Shown one piece after another: positions 24,625 through 36,190 of a stretch of DNA of 64,000 nucleotides (within the stretch, counting starts at the first letter, position 1; every line of letters starts with the position of its first letter). The notes below the pieces were generated by a model. That model searched no databases. It worked only from the letters and a program-made list of their open reading frames with translations, and had not been told where the DNA came from. A program made the translations under genes and the position numbers. Source of the DNA: Pardosa pseudoannulata (Eukaryota > Arthropoda > Arachnida > Araneae > Lycosidae); contig CM063506.1 in the NCBI GenBank assembly GCA_032207245.1, forward strand, positions 16,178,975 to 16,242,974. Direction: 5' to 3'.

Positions 24625-25128
24625 TATGTAATATATCAAAATTATTTGACTTTAATATTTCCTTAAAAACCTCCTCTCTCCCATTCTAATTCATTAAAAT
24701 CTTGTTCCAAGCCTCTAAATGTCTTAATCAAAGGAGTGTCCTCGACTTAAAATTCTTTCAATACATTTCCCAAAGCTTTCTGTCCAATAGATGTAAATTT
24801 TCTGTCCACTCAACACGTTTTCCAGCTGTCGCCGGCAAATGGCTCGGCTTTTCTCCTGATCTTAACACTTAAATTCGCTGACTAAGTTTCTTGTCCCTTG
24901 GGAAAATTCTATCTGTCTTTGCTCTTGGGTACACCTCTGTTCGAGCAAACTGATTTTTGTGTCTTTCTCTTGTCTGTCGTTGACTAGTAAAGATGTCCTT
25001 TTTTAGCAGCTCTAAAATAAAGTTTTAATTAGACTTGTGCCGTTCTCTTCAATGTGGGCCGACTGCATCGTTATTACTGCTAGCTGATTAGGCTTCTCCT
25101 TGTCCAGTAGTTTTATAATTCCTGGATT
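24625..25128. repeat. dispersed repeat C, copy 2
   Basis: Full-length match to 2031-2526, starting TGTAATATATCAAAATTATT and ending at TTATAATTCCTGGATTA before a CA/TA microsatellite. On the minus strand the segment near 25012-25125 is open ([20 protein letters not shown]...), but the first copy has two stops there. Unknown class. Confidence 0.75.
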
Positions 25129-25240
<112 letters not shown>

Positions 25241-25322
25241 GGATATTTTAAATCTAACTTGTTACACACTGCACAGTGTGAAATAAATATGGCATTTAAG
25301 CAACTCTGAATTTTACAGCTTG

Positions 25323-26060
25323 TTTCATTGTTAATCACCTGCCATTTAAAACATCATTGAATGTCATCTATAAAAGAGAAAACACTTTATTATGAAATAT
25401 TTATATCATATCACATTTACACACCGTAAAGTTAAGTTTTATAGTAGATAAAGCTATTTGTCATGTTTTGAGTGGATGTATTTGTCGAAAAGACAGATTT
25501 ATGTACAAGGCTAAAAAACATAAAATATCAATCCGAAAATCAAAGCTATAAATAATAGCAGATACATGAAAATTCTGTAGATTGTTTATAGAACTGCCAT
25601 ATATTTTCTTTGGAAAGGTCAATTTGTTCTGAGAAAATATAAAAATTCTATAAACTGTATTTTAGCCATCCCCCAAAAGAACGCTAGAAATTAAAGAGAT
25701 AGTGCTAGTTTATCCATTTACAGCAAACCTCCGATCAGCTATATATATCGTTTTAAACATCATAGGATACCATTTATAAAAAAGAAAAAAACTTCATGAA
25801 AAAAGATTAATTTGGTATTACATGTAAAACTAATACTGTAAAGTTGAGTTTTATAATAGATGAAGCAATTTATCAAGATTTCAGTCTATGTACCTGCCGA
25901 AAAGCAAATATATGTGCACTGTTTGAAAAATCACAAAATAACAATCCAAACGAAAAATTTATGAAAATTAGAAATTTCTTGAAACTTTTGTAGATTGTAT
26001 ATAAAATTGCCCTCTACTTACTTTCAGAAGAAAATATAAAAATTCTACAAGCTATTTTTT
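25323..26060 (+). repeat. diverged tandem duplication, unit ~425 bp
   Basis: Unit 1 (about 25323-25670) and unit 2 (about 25745-26060) share, in order: AAACATCAT.GA, ATAAAA.AGAAAA, CTGTAAAGTTGAGTTTTATA.TAGAT, a CGAAAAG block, ATCAATCC, GTAGATTGT.TAT, and GAAAATATAAAAATTCTA. No ORFs. Confidence 0.75.
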
Positions 26061-26899
26061 TTTTTTTTGCGGTATCTAAAATGATAAGGCATTAAAGGGT
26101 TAAACTTCAAGAAGTTTAACTAATTCCGTTCGAAATTTCTAAACACTGTAACCTTGAATAATCAGAACACCAGCAACTCATTTAAGCTAATTATTAGTTA
26201 TTCCGCAGATTGAAGGGCACTGGAAACGATTGTAACTATGAACAATACATATAATGCGGGTATCATCAAACTCTTTGGCAAAGTTAAGGAATCCTATTTG
26301 CATATCAAAGACATAAACAAAAAATATAGATATTAAACAATCTTATTGTTAAAATCATAATTAATTGTATCTCTACTTTATCTATTTAGATAGCTTATTA
26401 GGATAAAATTTTGAAGTTATGTAGTGTCATCTATATGAACTCAAACTTATAAAAGTCGAAATCGAACTGTCTATTTTGAAAATTTGTATTTAAGCAAGCT
26501 GCTGCGATTTCAAAACGTTTATATAAATTTTTAATTTAAGGGTTATGAAACTTTATACACTATATAGATAATTTCTTTGAAAATTCACCTTTTGAAACTT
26601 TGTCAGTTTTTAATATGCTACTTGTGATTTAGTCTTCAATTATTCTTCTCCTAATTTTGCTTTCTCATTACAATTACATTAAAATACGTTTAGTATATAC
26701 AACAACATAACACCTGAAATCGGTAATGGAATCACAAGTTCAAACCTTCGTTTCTTTGCGTTAAAGAAGTATTTAAAATCTAACGTTATTAAGAGAAGTA
26801 TACAATTACTTTCATACAATGTTATTAAAGCTTACATTACTTACTCATCTGAGAAGTAGACATTAACTGAAAATGATGAACAAATTTTTACAATGCTTA
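26061..26899. other. unassigned AT-rich sequence
   Basis: No repeat partner or coding signal seen. Confidence 0.5.
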
Positions 26900-27379
26900 T
26901 CTTTATATATAAAATTCTTCTGTCCGTGTGTTTGTAATAGAACTCCTCCTAAACGTCTGGACTGGTTTTGATGAAATTTTGTGTACGTAATTAAGTTGAT
27001 TCGAGAATGGTTTAGATTCACAATTTGATCCGATAAAAAATGTTTTTTCATTAAAAATTCAGAATTTCGCGCTTATTGAGATTATTATAATGCCGCTTGA
27101 AACTCTTCACTGCCAACGTATCTGTGGCGCAGTGGTCAGCGCAACGAACTACAATGTGAGAATTCCCACGATCAATTCACCGTATGCGCGATGTGGGAAT
27201 TTTAATTAAATCTAGTTACGTTTGTGATGACTGTACGCTTGGTGGCGTCAAGTTTTTTTTAAAATAATACTTTTTCTTTATTTTTCCTTCAAAACGGTTC
27301 AATTTATAATTTATTAAAACATTTTACAATTTGTAGATTTACAGCATTAACACAGAACAACGTCTGTCGGGTCGTCTAG
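26900..27379 (+). mobile_element. short non-autonomous Helitron (family 3), copy B
   Basis: 480 bp, 5' TCTTTATATATAAAATTC, 3' CTGTCGGGTCGTCTAG, inserted between A (26899) and T (27380). Collinear with 5667-6136. The tRNA-like segment at about 27118-27185 has a canonical A box (TGGCGCAGTGG) and a degenerate B box (CGATCAATTCA). No Rep/helicase. The minus ORF 26863-27051 is spurious. Confidence 0.83.
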
Positions 27380-27514
27380 TATTATTTAATAAGCACATAC
27401 TTATCTAATAAACAAATAAACATAAATATATTGCTGAAATTTTAATAAATTTGTAAAAGCGAAAATTTAACATTGACATCTGATATCCTGCAATATATAA
27501 AGTCCACAAAAGTA

Positions 27515-27720
27515 GTATGGTCATTACCAAATCTAGAAAGGCATCGATTTTGTAACTGGACAATTATGGGTTCGGGACTTGAGAAAGCCAATGTCCCCCG
27601 TGATCATTAATGGCGGTTGAGGCACCAAAATAGGTTCATGGACACAATGTCATGGACACAACTAAATTATGAGGACCTACTTTGTGTGTTTGTATTGTTC
27701 TAAGGAGTAGATAATAACTG
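27515..27720 (+). mobile_element. SINE-B, degenerate
   Basis: Recognisable blocks: TTGTAACTGGACAATTATGGGTTCGGGACTTG (anticodon arm to B box), CCCCCGTGATCATTAATGG.GGTTG, CAAAATAGGTTCATGGACACAATGTC and AAATTATGAGGACCTACTT. The head and the CCTCTGGGGGTGGCAGG block are lost. Confidence 0.65.
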
Positions 27721-28253
27721 TATGGTGCTTTCATAACAAAATGGTCAACAAAATCCACGGCGTTGTTTGAGCGGATGCTTAATAGGACAGTGCTCTCGAT
27801 TTATTTTTTAAAAGAAATTTTGTGAGTATTATTGGTGGTGTTGAGACATAAAGAAGAACTAACTCGAAGCTATAGGAAACTGATAAAGAACAAAATATTA
27901 CAAATTTATAACAATCCAGTAACTGAAATGAGCTCGGCACCTTATTTGATTGGATGGCAATAAAATTATCAGGAAATTTTACTCTGCCAAACATTTGCGT
28001 ATCCGTAAAAGAGAAGAACCAAACTAAGACAGAGTGAAACAGTACAAACTATATTTTATCATTAAGTTAATATTTTAAGGTACGTTCAATAAAAACGAGC
28101 AATGTGTACCTGAGAGAAAGGCATAAACGACCCTAGAGGTTCAAGCATCTATTTCCCCGTGAAACTAAGTGAGATATTTCCTTCTCATAGAAAGTCCTTA
28201 GATGATGCAACAACCAGTACCGAACCTTATCCTGCACTTTATTATACGACTTA
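27721..28253. other. unassigned sequence
   Basis: The minus ORFs 27779-27994 and 28133-28339 show no recognisable domain. Confidence 0.45.
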
Positions 28254-28699
28254 TACAGTGGACTCCGCTTAATGTGATCAGTTTGGGACACCATGATTTT
28301 GATAACAATAACCGATTGATAACAATAAACGATATGCAAAATTAGATGAATTTACCCCCTCCTTACACAAGTACTAAATTAAAAAAAATGAAAAAAACAC
28401 ACCTTATATTATCCTGCATTTATGTATATTATGCTTTAAAAATTAAGAATTGTATACATAATTAAAAAAATTCATCAATTGTTGACTGTCTACAATTTTT
28501 TAAGAACTCATTGATAATTTGTTCGTAATCATAATCAACCTGTCATATCGATTTAAAATTTCGATCTTTTGTTTTAATATTATATCATTTCGCTTTCTGG
28601 CTTCCATATCGAAAAGCTGTATGTAAGCGAACAAGGCATGAAATGTGAATACGTTCCTTCTCAGTTCCGATAAGAATGTGTTGCCTTCTGCTTATCTAA

Positions 28700-28994
28700 A
28701 GGCGCCTCCACACTATGGTCCACTGCAAGCCATTACCACCGTCTGGAGGGAGTATGGCTTATCGTGGTCGATGGCAGCAGATGATAAAATAGCCTTGGCG
28801 AACAATGGATTCAGAGGCGGTTTTTCTCCAAAGATCAAAGGCAACCAGATGCGCAATTCAAGTGCGCGGTAGATCCTATGGACGAATCCACGCGCTTGGC
28901 TCATTTAGTGGCCCAGCGTGTGGATGCAACCCCTGAACCATCGTTGAAAGTCACCATCAGGAAGTGGTGAACAATTGGCCATAGTGTGGAGGCT
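28700..28994. mobile_element. possible nested ~290-bp inverted-repeat element
   Basis: GCGCCTCCACACTATGGTCC at the left and GGCCATAGTGTGGAGGCT at the right are inverted repeats bracketing a GC-richer core inside the pogo-like element. I could not settle the exact ends or a TSD, so it may be a nested MITE or an internal arm of the host element. ORFs 28645-28872 and 28713-28904 fall in it and are not supported as genes. Confidence 0.55.
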
Positions 28995-29335
28995 ACATGA
29001 CAATCCTTGACCACCAGCAGGGTGTGCGTATTTCTAAAAAATTCCAGGAAAGTGTAATTTTCCAACTCCTTTGTTCATTTTCCATTTCCCTAATTGGAAG
29101 AGGGAGTATTTTCAAATATTCAAATAACAGCGAAGGAAAAGAAAGGATGGGTTTCTTCTGAATACATTGCGAATATTCCTTTGCCAGTTAAAATGAGGTT
29201 CGAAAACTGATAACATTAACCGATGTAATGATTACATAAAACGATAATTTTAACATACAAATGAATAGAGAAAATCGGGATCAAGTGATTTCGATAACAA
29301 TAAGCGATTGATAACATTAACCGCGATCACATTCA

Positions 29336-30454
29336 CCTTTTACAGACCGAATTCAGATCCAGATATATTTTAAATTATTTTTTGGCATATCTTGCTTTCT
29401 AATGCTTCAGTTAAAGTATGTTAGTCATTTAATTGTGGAAAAAAAATTTCTTTTATGATTTTCATGATGTTCCCCATTGGGAACATTGGCTACTTCTGAC
29501 TATACACTGGATTCACAAATTGAGTAGAATGATGTATATAATAAATATTAAATAATAAGAAAAATAATTAGAATGAACTTAAAATTTATTTTTAAATTTA
29601 AGGACAGATATCAATAAAGTTTAAAAATTATAAATTTAAATGAAAACATTTTCTTAAACAAGTATCAAAAACATGAGTTTATACCTTTATGCCATGATAT
29701 ATTGGAAATCAATGGAGATGCAATTTTTTCTTGCACTCATTGCAAGCTAATCTTGCATTTAATGTGCACTGTACCTTGTGTTGTTTGTACAAGAATATGG
29801 CCATCACTTTTTCTCTGTGATATAGGGCGGTGAACTTTGTGCCCAGGTTGAGGCCTAACTTTCCTTGGTGCAATTCTTATAAGAGCGGTTGTAACTTGTT
29901 CACAGACAAAATACATTTAATACCTTTCAAAATAATATCTGCGAAGCAAACGCACTAGACTGCTTATAGAATTGAAATGCCCTTTCATAAAATTAGGGAA
30001 TTCCCCTTCATTTCCTACCCCTTTCAAGAAATGCTCTCCGTAGAGGAAATTATATCGTCGAGGATAGCAGCAACAGTCCATTGTTCCCAATTGAGAACAT
30101 CAATAATTAATATATTATTCCAGGTACGTTTCTGATTATTAATATTGAATTTCATATTTTTAAAATAAATTAAACTTGTTTTAAAGATACCAATCGGATT
30201 TTAGAAGCATTAGATGTTTTTTTACGTTTATGTGAATTTTTAATATGTGCTCTATAGAAAATGATGAAAAGGGTCATTTTTATGATTTTTTATACATTTT
30301 TCTATTAATCATAGAAATATAGCTTTCATTTTAAAAAATCGAGTAGTCCTTTTACTACATTTGCTAATTTTTTTGTATCAATATTGATGAAATTTAATTT
30401 TAAATAATTTTATTAATATTATGTTCCTTTTTGGGAACAATGGACTGTAAAAGG
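29336..30454. mobile_element. piggyBac-type element with TTAA target, 1119 bp
   Basis: Terminal repeats CCTTTTACAGACC (left) and GGACTGTAAAAGG (right), 12 of 13 matching. Target TTAA at 30455-30458 and TTCA (mutated) at 29332-29335. Internal inverted repeats TGTTCCCCATTGGGAACA near 29469 and TGTTCCTTTTTGGGAACA near 30422, with a third copy near 30075, match the piggyBac arrangement of a short TIR plus a subterminal repeat. It holds a decayed transposase tail on the minus strand (29727-29893). Its target is the TTAA inside the pogo-like terminal repeat. Confidence 0.85.
29727..29893 (-). pseudogene. piggyBac transposase C-terminal remnant
   Basis: The minus strand reads PGHKVHRPISQRKSDGHILV followed by QTTQG, then needs a one-base frame shift to continue as LACNECKKKLHLH, a partial CxxC...H zinc-binding tail. 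The order 'basic segment, SDGHxLVQTxQG, C-rich tail' is the usual end of piggyBac transposases, from memory of the family. The catalytic DDD core is missing between this point and the right terminus, so the parent is an internally deleted, non-autonomous copy. It is not the same sequence as the 10.9 kb remnant, indicating a second piggyBac lineage. Confidence 0.6.
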
Positions 30455-30473
30455 TTAAGCGGAGTCCACTGTA

Positions 30474-31528
30474 GTTGCAACATAAAATGCAAATCCGCTG
30501 TTATTTAAAAAGCAGTTATGACTCCTTGGTAAGGAGGCCTTATATCTGAAGGTAAAAAATTATTAAGTTGAATTCAAATTAAGTTTTAATAAAGAATCCG
30601 AAATGTATAAAATGCATTTCGGATTGCAATTTTATAGAATTACAAAATACCAACATTTATCTACATTTAAAAAAAAATAGAGAGATTCTACATAACAGAC
30701 TCAGACTATTAATTGAATGCACCTAATAGTAGGAAAAGCTTTGAAATAATCGTTTTAAACTTATTCTATGCCCTATTCAGTGAAAAATGCCTCTTAATTT
30801 CTAAGACGCTTCAAGATCCTTCTTGAATCTTTCAGCTATCGCATCTTTGCTTCATAAACAGTCACGTGTTTTTCGCAAGTAATCGTGACTAGGACCATTT
30901 TCTGAAAATCTATGTCGGTAACGGGAGAATATTTCCGTGCACGGGAGAAATTACATCAATATTTGAATGTTTTTCTTAGCATTTATTGCTATCTTTTGGG
31001 CAATAAATGACGTGGAGGTTTTAGAGAAATTCCAGGTGACTATTCCTATGAATTATTCTAATGGAAATGTTCGTGTGGTAGCAGTTAAATTAAAATCGAT
31101 GTAGAGAAATCTAGAGAAACGTTTCTGAGAATATTAAAAAGAAAAACTGGGCTCTAAAATATTTAAACTAAACTGTTCGTTGATTCATACTCATTGCGTG
31201 GAGAATTAGAAAAGTTTGGATTACATATTTCAATATTTTCCACATATTTATTTTTTTCTAAAATCTAAGTTCATAATCATTAAGGCAGTTTCAATTATAA
31301 ATACACTAGTATATTTAATTTTGACAACTGTTGTATTTATATTTGTTTTCGAAGCAAAATTTATATATTTTTTTCTTGAAATTGCGAATTTCGTAGAATC
31401 ATAATTACGTCAACCAAAGATATGGCATTAAAATAACCAAAACTTTTTTTTTGGATGAAATATGTCCTAAACTAGGTATGGTAGTTACATGGCCCCCTTA
31501 ACAAGTTTGACATGTCAAAAAATTTGAA
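30474..31528. other. unassigned sequence
   Basis: Includes a doubled AAATGTATAAAATGCATTTCGGATTG palindromic phrase near 30600 and an ORF 31216-31404 of AT-rich hydrophobic codons; no gene supported. Confidence 0.45.
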
Positions 31529-31532
31529 ATAC

Positions 31533-32280
31533 TGTGAATACCTCCCCTCCCTCAGAACACTAATGACGGAAATCAGCCGAGCTGGATTCCACCTGCTTGA
31601 CTGGACTACAATATCGCGGTGCCTCAGTGTCTGGGATGTTGACAGTTCGGTTGCATAGGCGTCACGTCCTGATAGGTCGCGGTAATGATTCCGGAGCATT
31701 ACCTTGAGAATTCCGGAAAGGGACAGCTAGCGAAAGAGAATTTGACTAATTAACTAGCTGTAATTTTAGCTGGAGTACTCAGGTAACTGGTATCGTAACT
31801 GAGCAGAAAACGGTTGGCGGGACCGTAACTAAACACCAAGTATAAAAAGCCTAGAATTTTGCGACTCTGGGCTTTTCGACATTTTTTTTTTTTACTTAGG
31901 TGCGTTGAACTCGTGGAGGTTTCCGCGACTTTTGACCGGAGCCAACTTTTTAACAATTACGTTCGGGAGACTCGTAAGGTACGCTCATAGAAGGAACGGC
32001 AGGTTCTCGGACACCGAACGGGGGATAGATTGGGTTCGCGTTGCACTCTGGAAAAGCCTCCCCATCATGTGAGAATAGTTAATTCTTTTTTACGACTGTG
32101 ATCATCGTGGATATGTTATCCAAGCAATAATCCTTGACATTTCGAATTGTTTTGGAATATTAGAATCCCTCTGTATATAGCAATTATTTACTCCAGAAAA
32201 TAAAAGTAATTTCCAATTCTATTAAGTCTGTAATCCTTCTTCACGCTACTTTTTCTCTCAAGTACATTGAAGGTGTCACA
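31533..32280 (+). mobile_element. solo LTR, family A, sense, perfect 4-bp TSD
   Basis: 748 bp, TGTGAATACC...AAGGTGTCACA, flanked by ATAC at 31529-31532 and 32281-32284. TATA box AAGTATAAAAAGCC near 31840; AATAAA (GAAAATAAAAGTAA) near 32200 followed by a T-rich stretch. Aligns over its length to 3414-4142 in opposite orientation, with a 12-T run near 31883 where the other copy has none. No internal retroelement sequence adjoins. The minus ORFs 31472-31699 and 31750-31956 are antisense to it. Confidence 0.93.
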
Positions 32281-32286
32281 ATACAA

Positions 32287-32388
32287 AATAATGATAATAA
32301 TAATAATAATAATATTAATATTAATAATAATATTGATATAAATAATAATAATAATAATAATAATATTAATATTAATAATAATATTGAT

Positions 32389-32419
<31 letters not shown>

Positions 32420-32421
32420 AT

Positions 32422-32479
<58 letters not shown>

Positions 32480-32523
32480 TTGATATTAATAATAATAATA
32501 GTAATATTAATAATAATATTGAT

Positions 32524-32572
<49 letters not shown>

Positions 32573-32664
32573 TTAATATTAATAATAATATTGATATAAA
32601 TAATAATAATAATAATAATAATAATATTAATATTGATAATAATAATAATAATAATAATATTGAT

Positions 32665-32716
<52 letters not shown>

Positions 32717-32721
32717 TTGAT

Positions 32722-32752
<31 letters not shown>

Positions 32753-32763
32753 TTTCAATAATA

Positions 32764-32819
<56 letters not shown>

Positions 32820-32826
32820 TTGATAA

Positions 32827-32861
<35 letters not shown>

Positions 32862-32869
32862 ATATTAAA

Positions 32870-32908
<39 letters not shown>

Positions 32909-32932
32909 TATAATAATAATAATAATAATAAA
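32287..32932 (+). repeat. ~650-bp (AAT)n array with higher-order pattern
   Basis: Trinucleotide AAT runs are punctuated at irregular spacing by AATATTGATATTAATAAT and AATATTAATATTAATAAT blocks, so the array has a second level of organisation. ORFs of poly-Ile/Asn on both strands are artefacts. It starts six bases after the LTR A end. Confidence 0.97.
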
Positions 32933-33423
32933 TGCACAAGTTACTGTCACTTTAAAAAATGAACTTCAATTTAATTTGATTTTGGGCCTTAGATAAAATC
33001 TATTTGCAATCTCTGCCTTAAGCAGGTCATATCAGTAGGAAACATACAACAGTCTTGATTGTGAGGTTTAGATATACGTTATTAACATTTTAGTAAAGAA
33101 ACGGTTAATATCATTTTAATTAATTAATTACTAAGTAATTTCTAGACAGTCTATTTTATATCTTTTCCGTTTCTCAATCGTTTAGCAACAGTTTAATCCC
33201 ACGTTTTTATCCAAAATCATGACGTAAAATGTAGCAAACGTGCGTGCCTTTTTAAAGGTTATTTTAAGAGCTCACTACAGAGTTTATGCATCATGTCACG
33301 GATATTTAATAGCACCTCATTTCACCCACCTCTTTGGAGCAAACGTAAATAATTTAAAGAAGTTATTTTTGGGGATAATTTCCTACCTACCAATTTTGAG
33401 TGTATACCTATTTCTAACACAGC
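32933..33423. other. unassigned sequence
   Basis: The ORF 33240-33452 runs into LTR B and has no domain. Confidence 0.45.
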
Positions 33424-33427
33424 GGCC

Positions 33428-34421
33428 TGTGACGTACTGGAGTAAGGGGTAGGCGAGGCCGTCAAAGATACAGGCTGAACATATTTAATCTTGAACAAAT
33501 GATTTATTCATGGGAATAATTTATATACATCTATATAAAGGATGCAGTAAATTTAATTGCTTTTGAAATCTCGTGCTGAGATAAGCATTAAAAATATACA
33601 ACACGTGGGTTTGGGACTCAAACACTATAATCTACCGGTCTCATCCGAATAGTTGACTACTACATTGAGGCTCAAAGTGCTCAGAGTACGTATCTCGTTG
33701 GAGTTCGTTGGGAATCAAAGGATGCAAGACGATCCAAAAGTGAGAGTAAGTGTCATTCTCAGCTACCTACTTCAAAGCATGAAGAAAAAAATTATTAAAG
33801 GTAATGGGAATGAGATCCAGAAGTTGAAGTTCGACTTATCAGCAGAAATCAAAGACGCTGGCAATCTCTGAAAAAGAAAAAAAGCTCCCGCAATTTAGAA
33901 AGACAAGTGGACTCCTCTCGAGCTCCCCCCCCCCACAAAAAAAAAACCGCTCCTTCTCCTCTCAGCCTTATATAGGCGTCCAGATTGTCCCTCGCGTGAT
34001 TCTTTCCGGAACCTTCCAGAACCAGGGTGACGAAATTTTGCTGTCAATCGACCCGCATGGCTCAGATGACCCGTTTCCAGATGTAGCCGAAGTTCTTTAA
34101 GTTAACCGAACAACCATCCTAAATACATTAGCGGCACCGTTAACTTGGTCCATATGTGGGGAATAGTGTACTCCACCTTCACTCGATTTATAATTATTAC
34201 CCGAGTCTTTTGACGGCAATAGACATCATAAAGATGTAGACACACTGGCTCCGGCGTACTGACAGTTTTTTATTTACTTCCACTTAAGCGACTGCCTCGG
34301 TTTTGTTGACGGAAACCCGGTACACAAACGGCTTTGTTCAGACCGCGCGTTTCTATCTACCGCTAACAATAATTGTCCGATGCGTAAGGTCCTTTAGATC
34401 ATCTAATAACGGTTCATTACA
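33428..34421 (-). mobile_element. solo LTR, family B, copy 2, perfect 4-bp TSD
   Basis: 994 bp. The minus strand starts TGTAATGAACCGTTATTAG, has a TATA box (CCTATATAAGGCTG near 33970), a TTTATT/AATAAA-type signal near 33500 and ends CTCCAGTACGTCACA. GGCC flanks both sides (33424-33427 and 34422-34425). More diverged from the other two copies, with a C-run/A-run near 33927-33949. The ORF 33653-33871 is internal and antisense. Confidence 0.92.
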
Positions 34422-34425
34422 GGCC

Positions 34426-34490
34426 GATATTATTAGCCCTCGTGTGAAAAAAAACTGTACTCTATAGCGCTCCAAACCAACCGGTTTGAA
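34426..34490 (+). mobile_element. SINE-A 3' remnant beside LTR B
   Basis: Carries ATTAGCCCTCGTGTGAAAAAAAACTG...ATAGCGCTCCAAACC, the conserved 3' block of SINE-A. The LTR insertion lies immediately upstream; the 5' SINE part is not visible beyond the LTR's other edge. Confidence 0.65.
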
Positions 34491-35113
34491 ATAAGTATTC
34501 TAAACGAGCTTATATTTTACAGTTTAACAAATATATGCTATTATCCACTTTTTCTTATAGTTTGAAATATCCTAAAATTCTTTACATTCTTAGATAAGAA
34601 TTGTCAATCTGATAGTGAAATAACAATTATTGATTCATGCAATTGCGCACTGGCTTGAAATTATTGTAATAAAGCTGAAATAGGGCGTTCAAAAGATATG
34701 AACAAGAATAATTCAATAAGGCAAAATTATGATGCAATCATCTCATTATATCTTCCATTACACATTGATGCCCAGACGATGGAATTTGTCACACAATTAG
34801 GTGATTTAGGTGACACCCCAAAAATTATATGACATCACTTTTACACGGTCATGACCCGTCTCGGTAGACTAGTCGAATTGCATATTTTTCTAGGTAAAAA
34901 AATAATAAACAAGAAGAAAATGAATAATGAAACATAAATTAGGTTTATATCATGTTGAATTTGTTAATTCAAATAGTGAAGAGTGAACATGAAAGAAAAT
35001 TTTTCCGGATAGCGAAAAATGTCATTTTATACGCTGTTATAAATAAAGTGTTAAGTTAAAATCTTGGTTTTTGAAAATTTTAGACCGTTTTTGCCTGTTG
35101 GAGGTTCATTTGC
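34491..35113. other. unassigned sequence
   Basis: No gene or repeat supported. Confidence 0.5.
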
Positions 35114-35250
35114 GTCGGACTAACTGTTTAAAGCCGATTACGAACTGGTATAAAAATTCTTACCGTAGTAGCATTCAGTAGCGGGATTCGAACTCATGGA
35201 TTACGGTAGCGAATTGCATTGTCCTGCCCATTAGGCCATCTACTAGCAAA
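35114..35250 (-). mobile_element. SINE-A, antisense, with tRNA head
   Basis: The minus strand reads GATGGCCTAATGGGCAGG (A-box-like), GAGTTCGAATCCCGC (good B box), then a degenerate body ending CGTAATCGGCTTTAAACAG. The 3' TTAGCCCTCG block is not preserved. Confidence 0.65.
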
Positions 35251-35844
35251 GCCCATGCTGTATTTCTCTTTATTTCACTTTTCTCCGTAGGAGAGTGAAT
35301 TATCAAATTCAGGTTTTGTCTTTAGAAACTAAACGAAGATGAAATAAAGATGCGAATAAGCGAATGAACAAAATAAAGATAAACTGATGAGAATAAAGAT
35401 AAGTTTTTTGTATAACATACTCGGAAAATGTTTAATCAGCTCTTTTTTACCAACAGAGAGAGTTACTAGTTTTCTAGTGTTGGATTATTCAATGCAGTAT
35501 GAAATTATAAAGAGTCTGCCTGAGATAACTGTAGTGGGAATGCTTATAAATATTGTCGTTGATGATGAAAACCCTATTAGTGAAAGTATATATCAAGAAT
35601 ACAAAAAGTGCCCATGTGGTGAGTATAATGCTAAACGTATTAGGCGTTAAAGGACCGTTAGCCTGTTCTGCATTAACCAAAGTGATTGGTAAATTTCAAG
35701 TTAAAGTTCCTTTGGGTATCGCATACAAGAAGTAGGCGTCCCTCGGCAACATGAGTTTGTAATGTCCAAAGAAATGTAGCTTACTGCTATGAAGAGTGTT
35801 ATGCTTCTTCTCACTATGTTCCTGGATGATACAAAGCACATTGT
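35251..35844. other. unassigned sequence with one 87-codon ORF
   Basis: ORF 35387-35650 (plus) encodes a Cys-containing C-terminus (KCPCGEYNAKRIRR) but has no recognised family, splice context or second copy. I treat it as unsupported. Confidence 0.3.
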
Positions 35845-36190
35845 AACTGGTAAGCAAAATAAGAGTCAATCTACAATCTCGTAATTGGAAGGTTATGAGT
35901 TCAGGGCTCGAGCAGAACTAAGATCCGCCGTGTTAGTTAAAGATGACTGGGGCATGTAAATAGGTTCCTCGTCACAAGGTCCTCTAAGTTCTCAAACAAT
36001 ATGTCTGAGGTGGCACGCCAAGTCTATGGGTCTTCTACTTGGTTCCTGGTCCTAAATTATGAGGACCCACTTGAGCAAAGTCTTTCTTTCACCCTAGTGG
36101 GGCTCACTAAAATTAAAGGTGTATCTCTTTGCCTTAATACGAGTAGCGTATGGTTTAAACAAATACAACAGCACAGCAAGCAATATTAAA
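35845..36190 (+). mobile_element. SINE-B, 8-kb subfamily
   Basis: The degenerate tRNA head (CAATCTCGTAATTGGAAGGTTATGAGTTC) leads to a well-kept body: AAGATCCGCCGTGTTAGTTAAAGATGACTGGGGCATG, TGGCACGCCAAGTCTATGG, AAATTATGAGGACCCACTTGAGC. The tail is CAA-rich. The 3' half matches 8097-8443, not 15442-15805. ORF 36001-36189 is within it. Confidence 0.82.

Larger units (their letters stand above)
28256..30471. mobile_element. pogo/Tigger-like (Tc1-mariner) element, interrupted by piggyBac
   Basis: Left end CAGTGGACTCCGCTTAATG (28256 on), right end GCGGAGTCCACTG (30459-30471), flanked by TA at 28254-28255 and 30472-30473. When the inserted piggyBac (29336-30454) and one TTAA are removed, the right terminus reads ...GCGATCACATTAAGCGGAGTCC..., extending the inverted repeat to 24 bp. 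Subterminal AACAATAAnCGATTGATAACA blocks occur in direct orientation near both ends (28303-28332 and 29295-29318). TA duplication and a CAGT...CGCTTA terminus fit the pogo/Tigger branch. No transposase was found; the element proper is about 1.1 kb. Confidence 0.85.

Noticed and set aside
35387..35650. 87-aa ORF ending in a Cys-rich tail
   Set aside because: The few cysteines do not form a known zinc-binding pattern and there is no supporting context.
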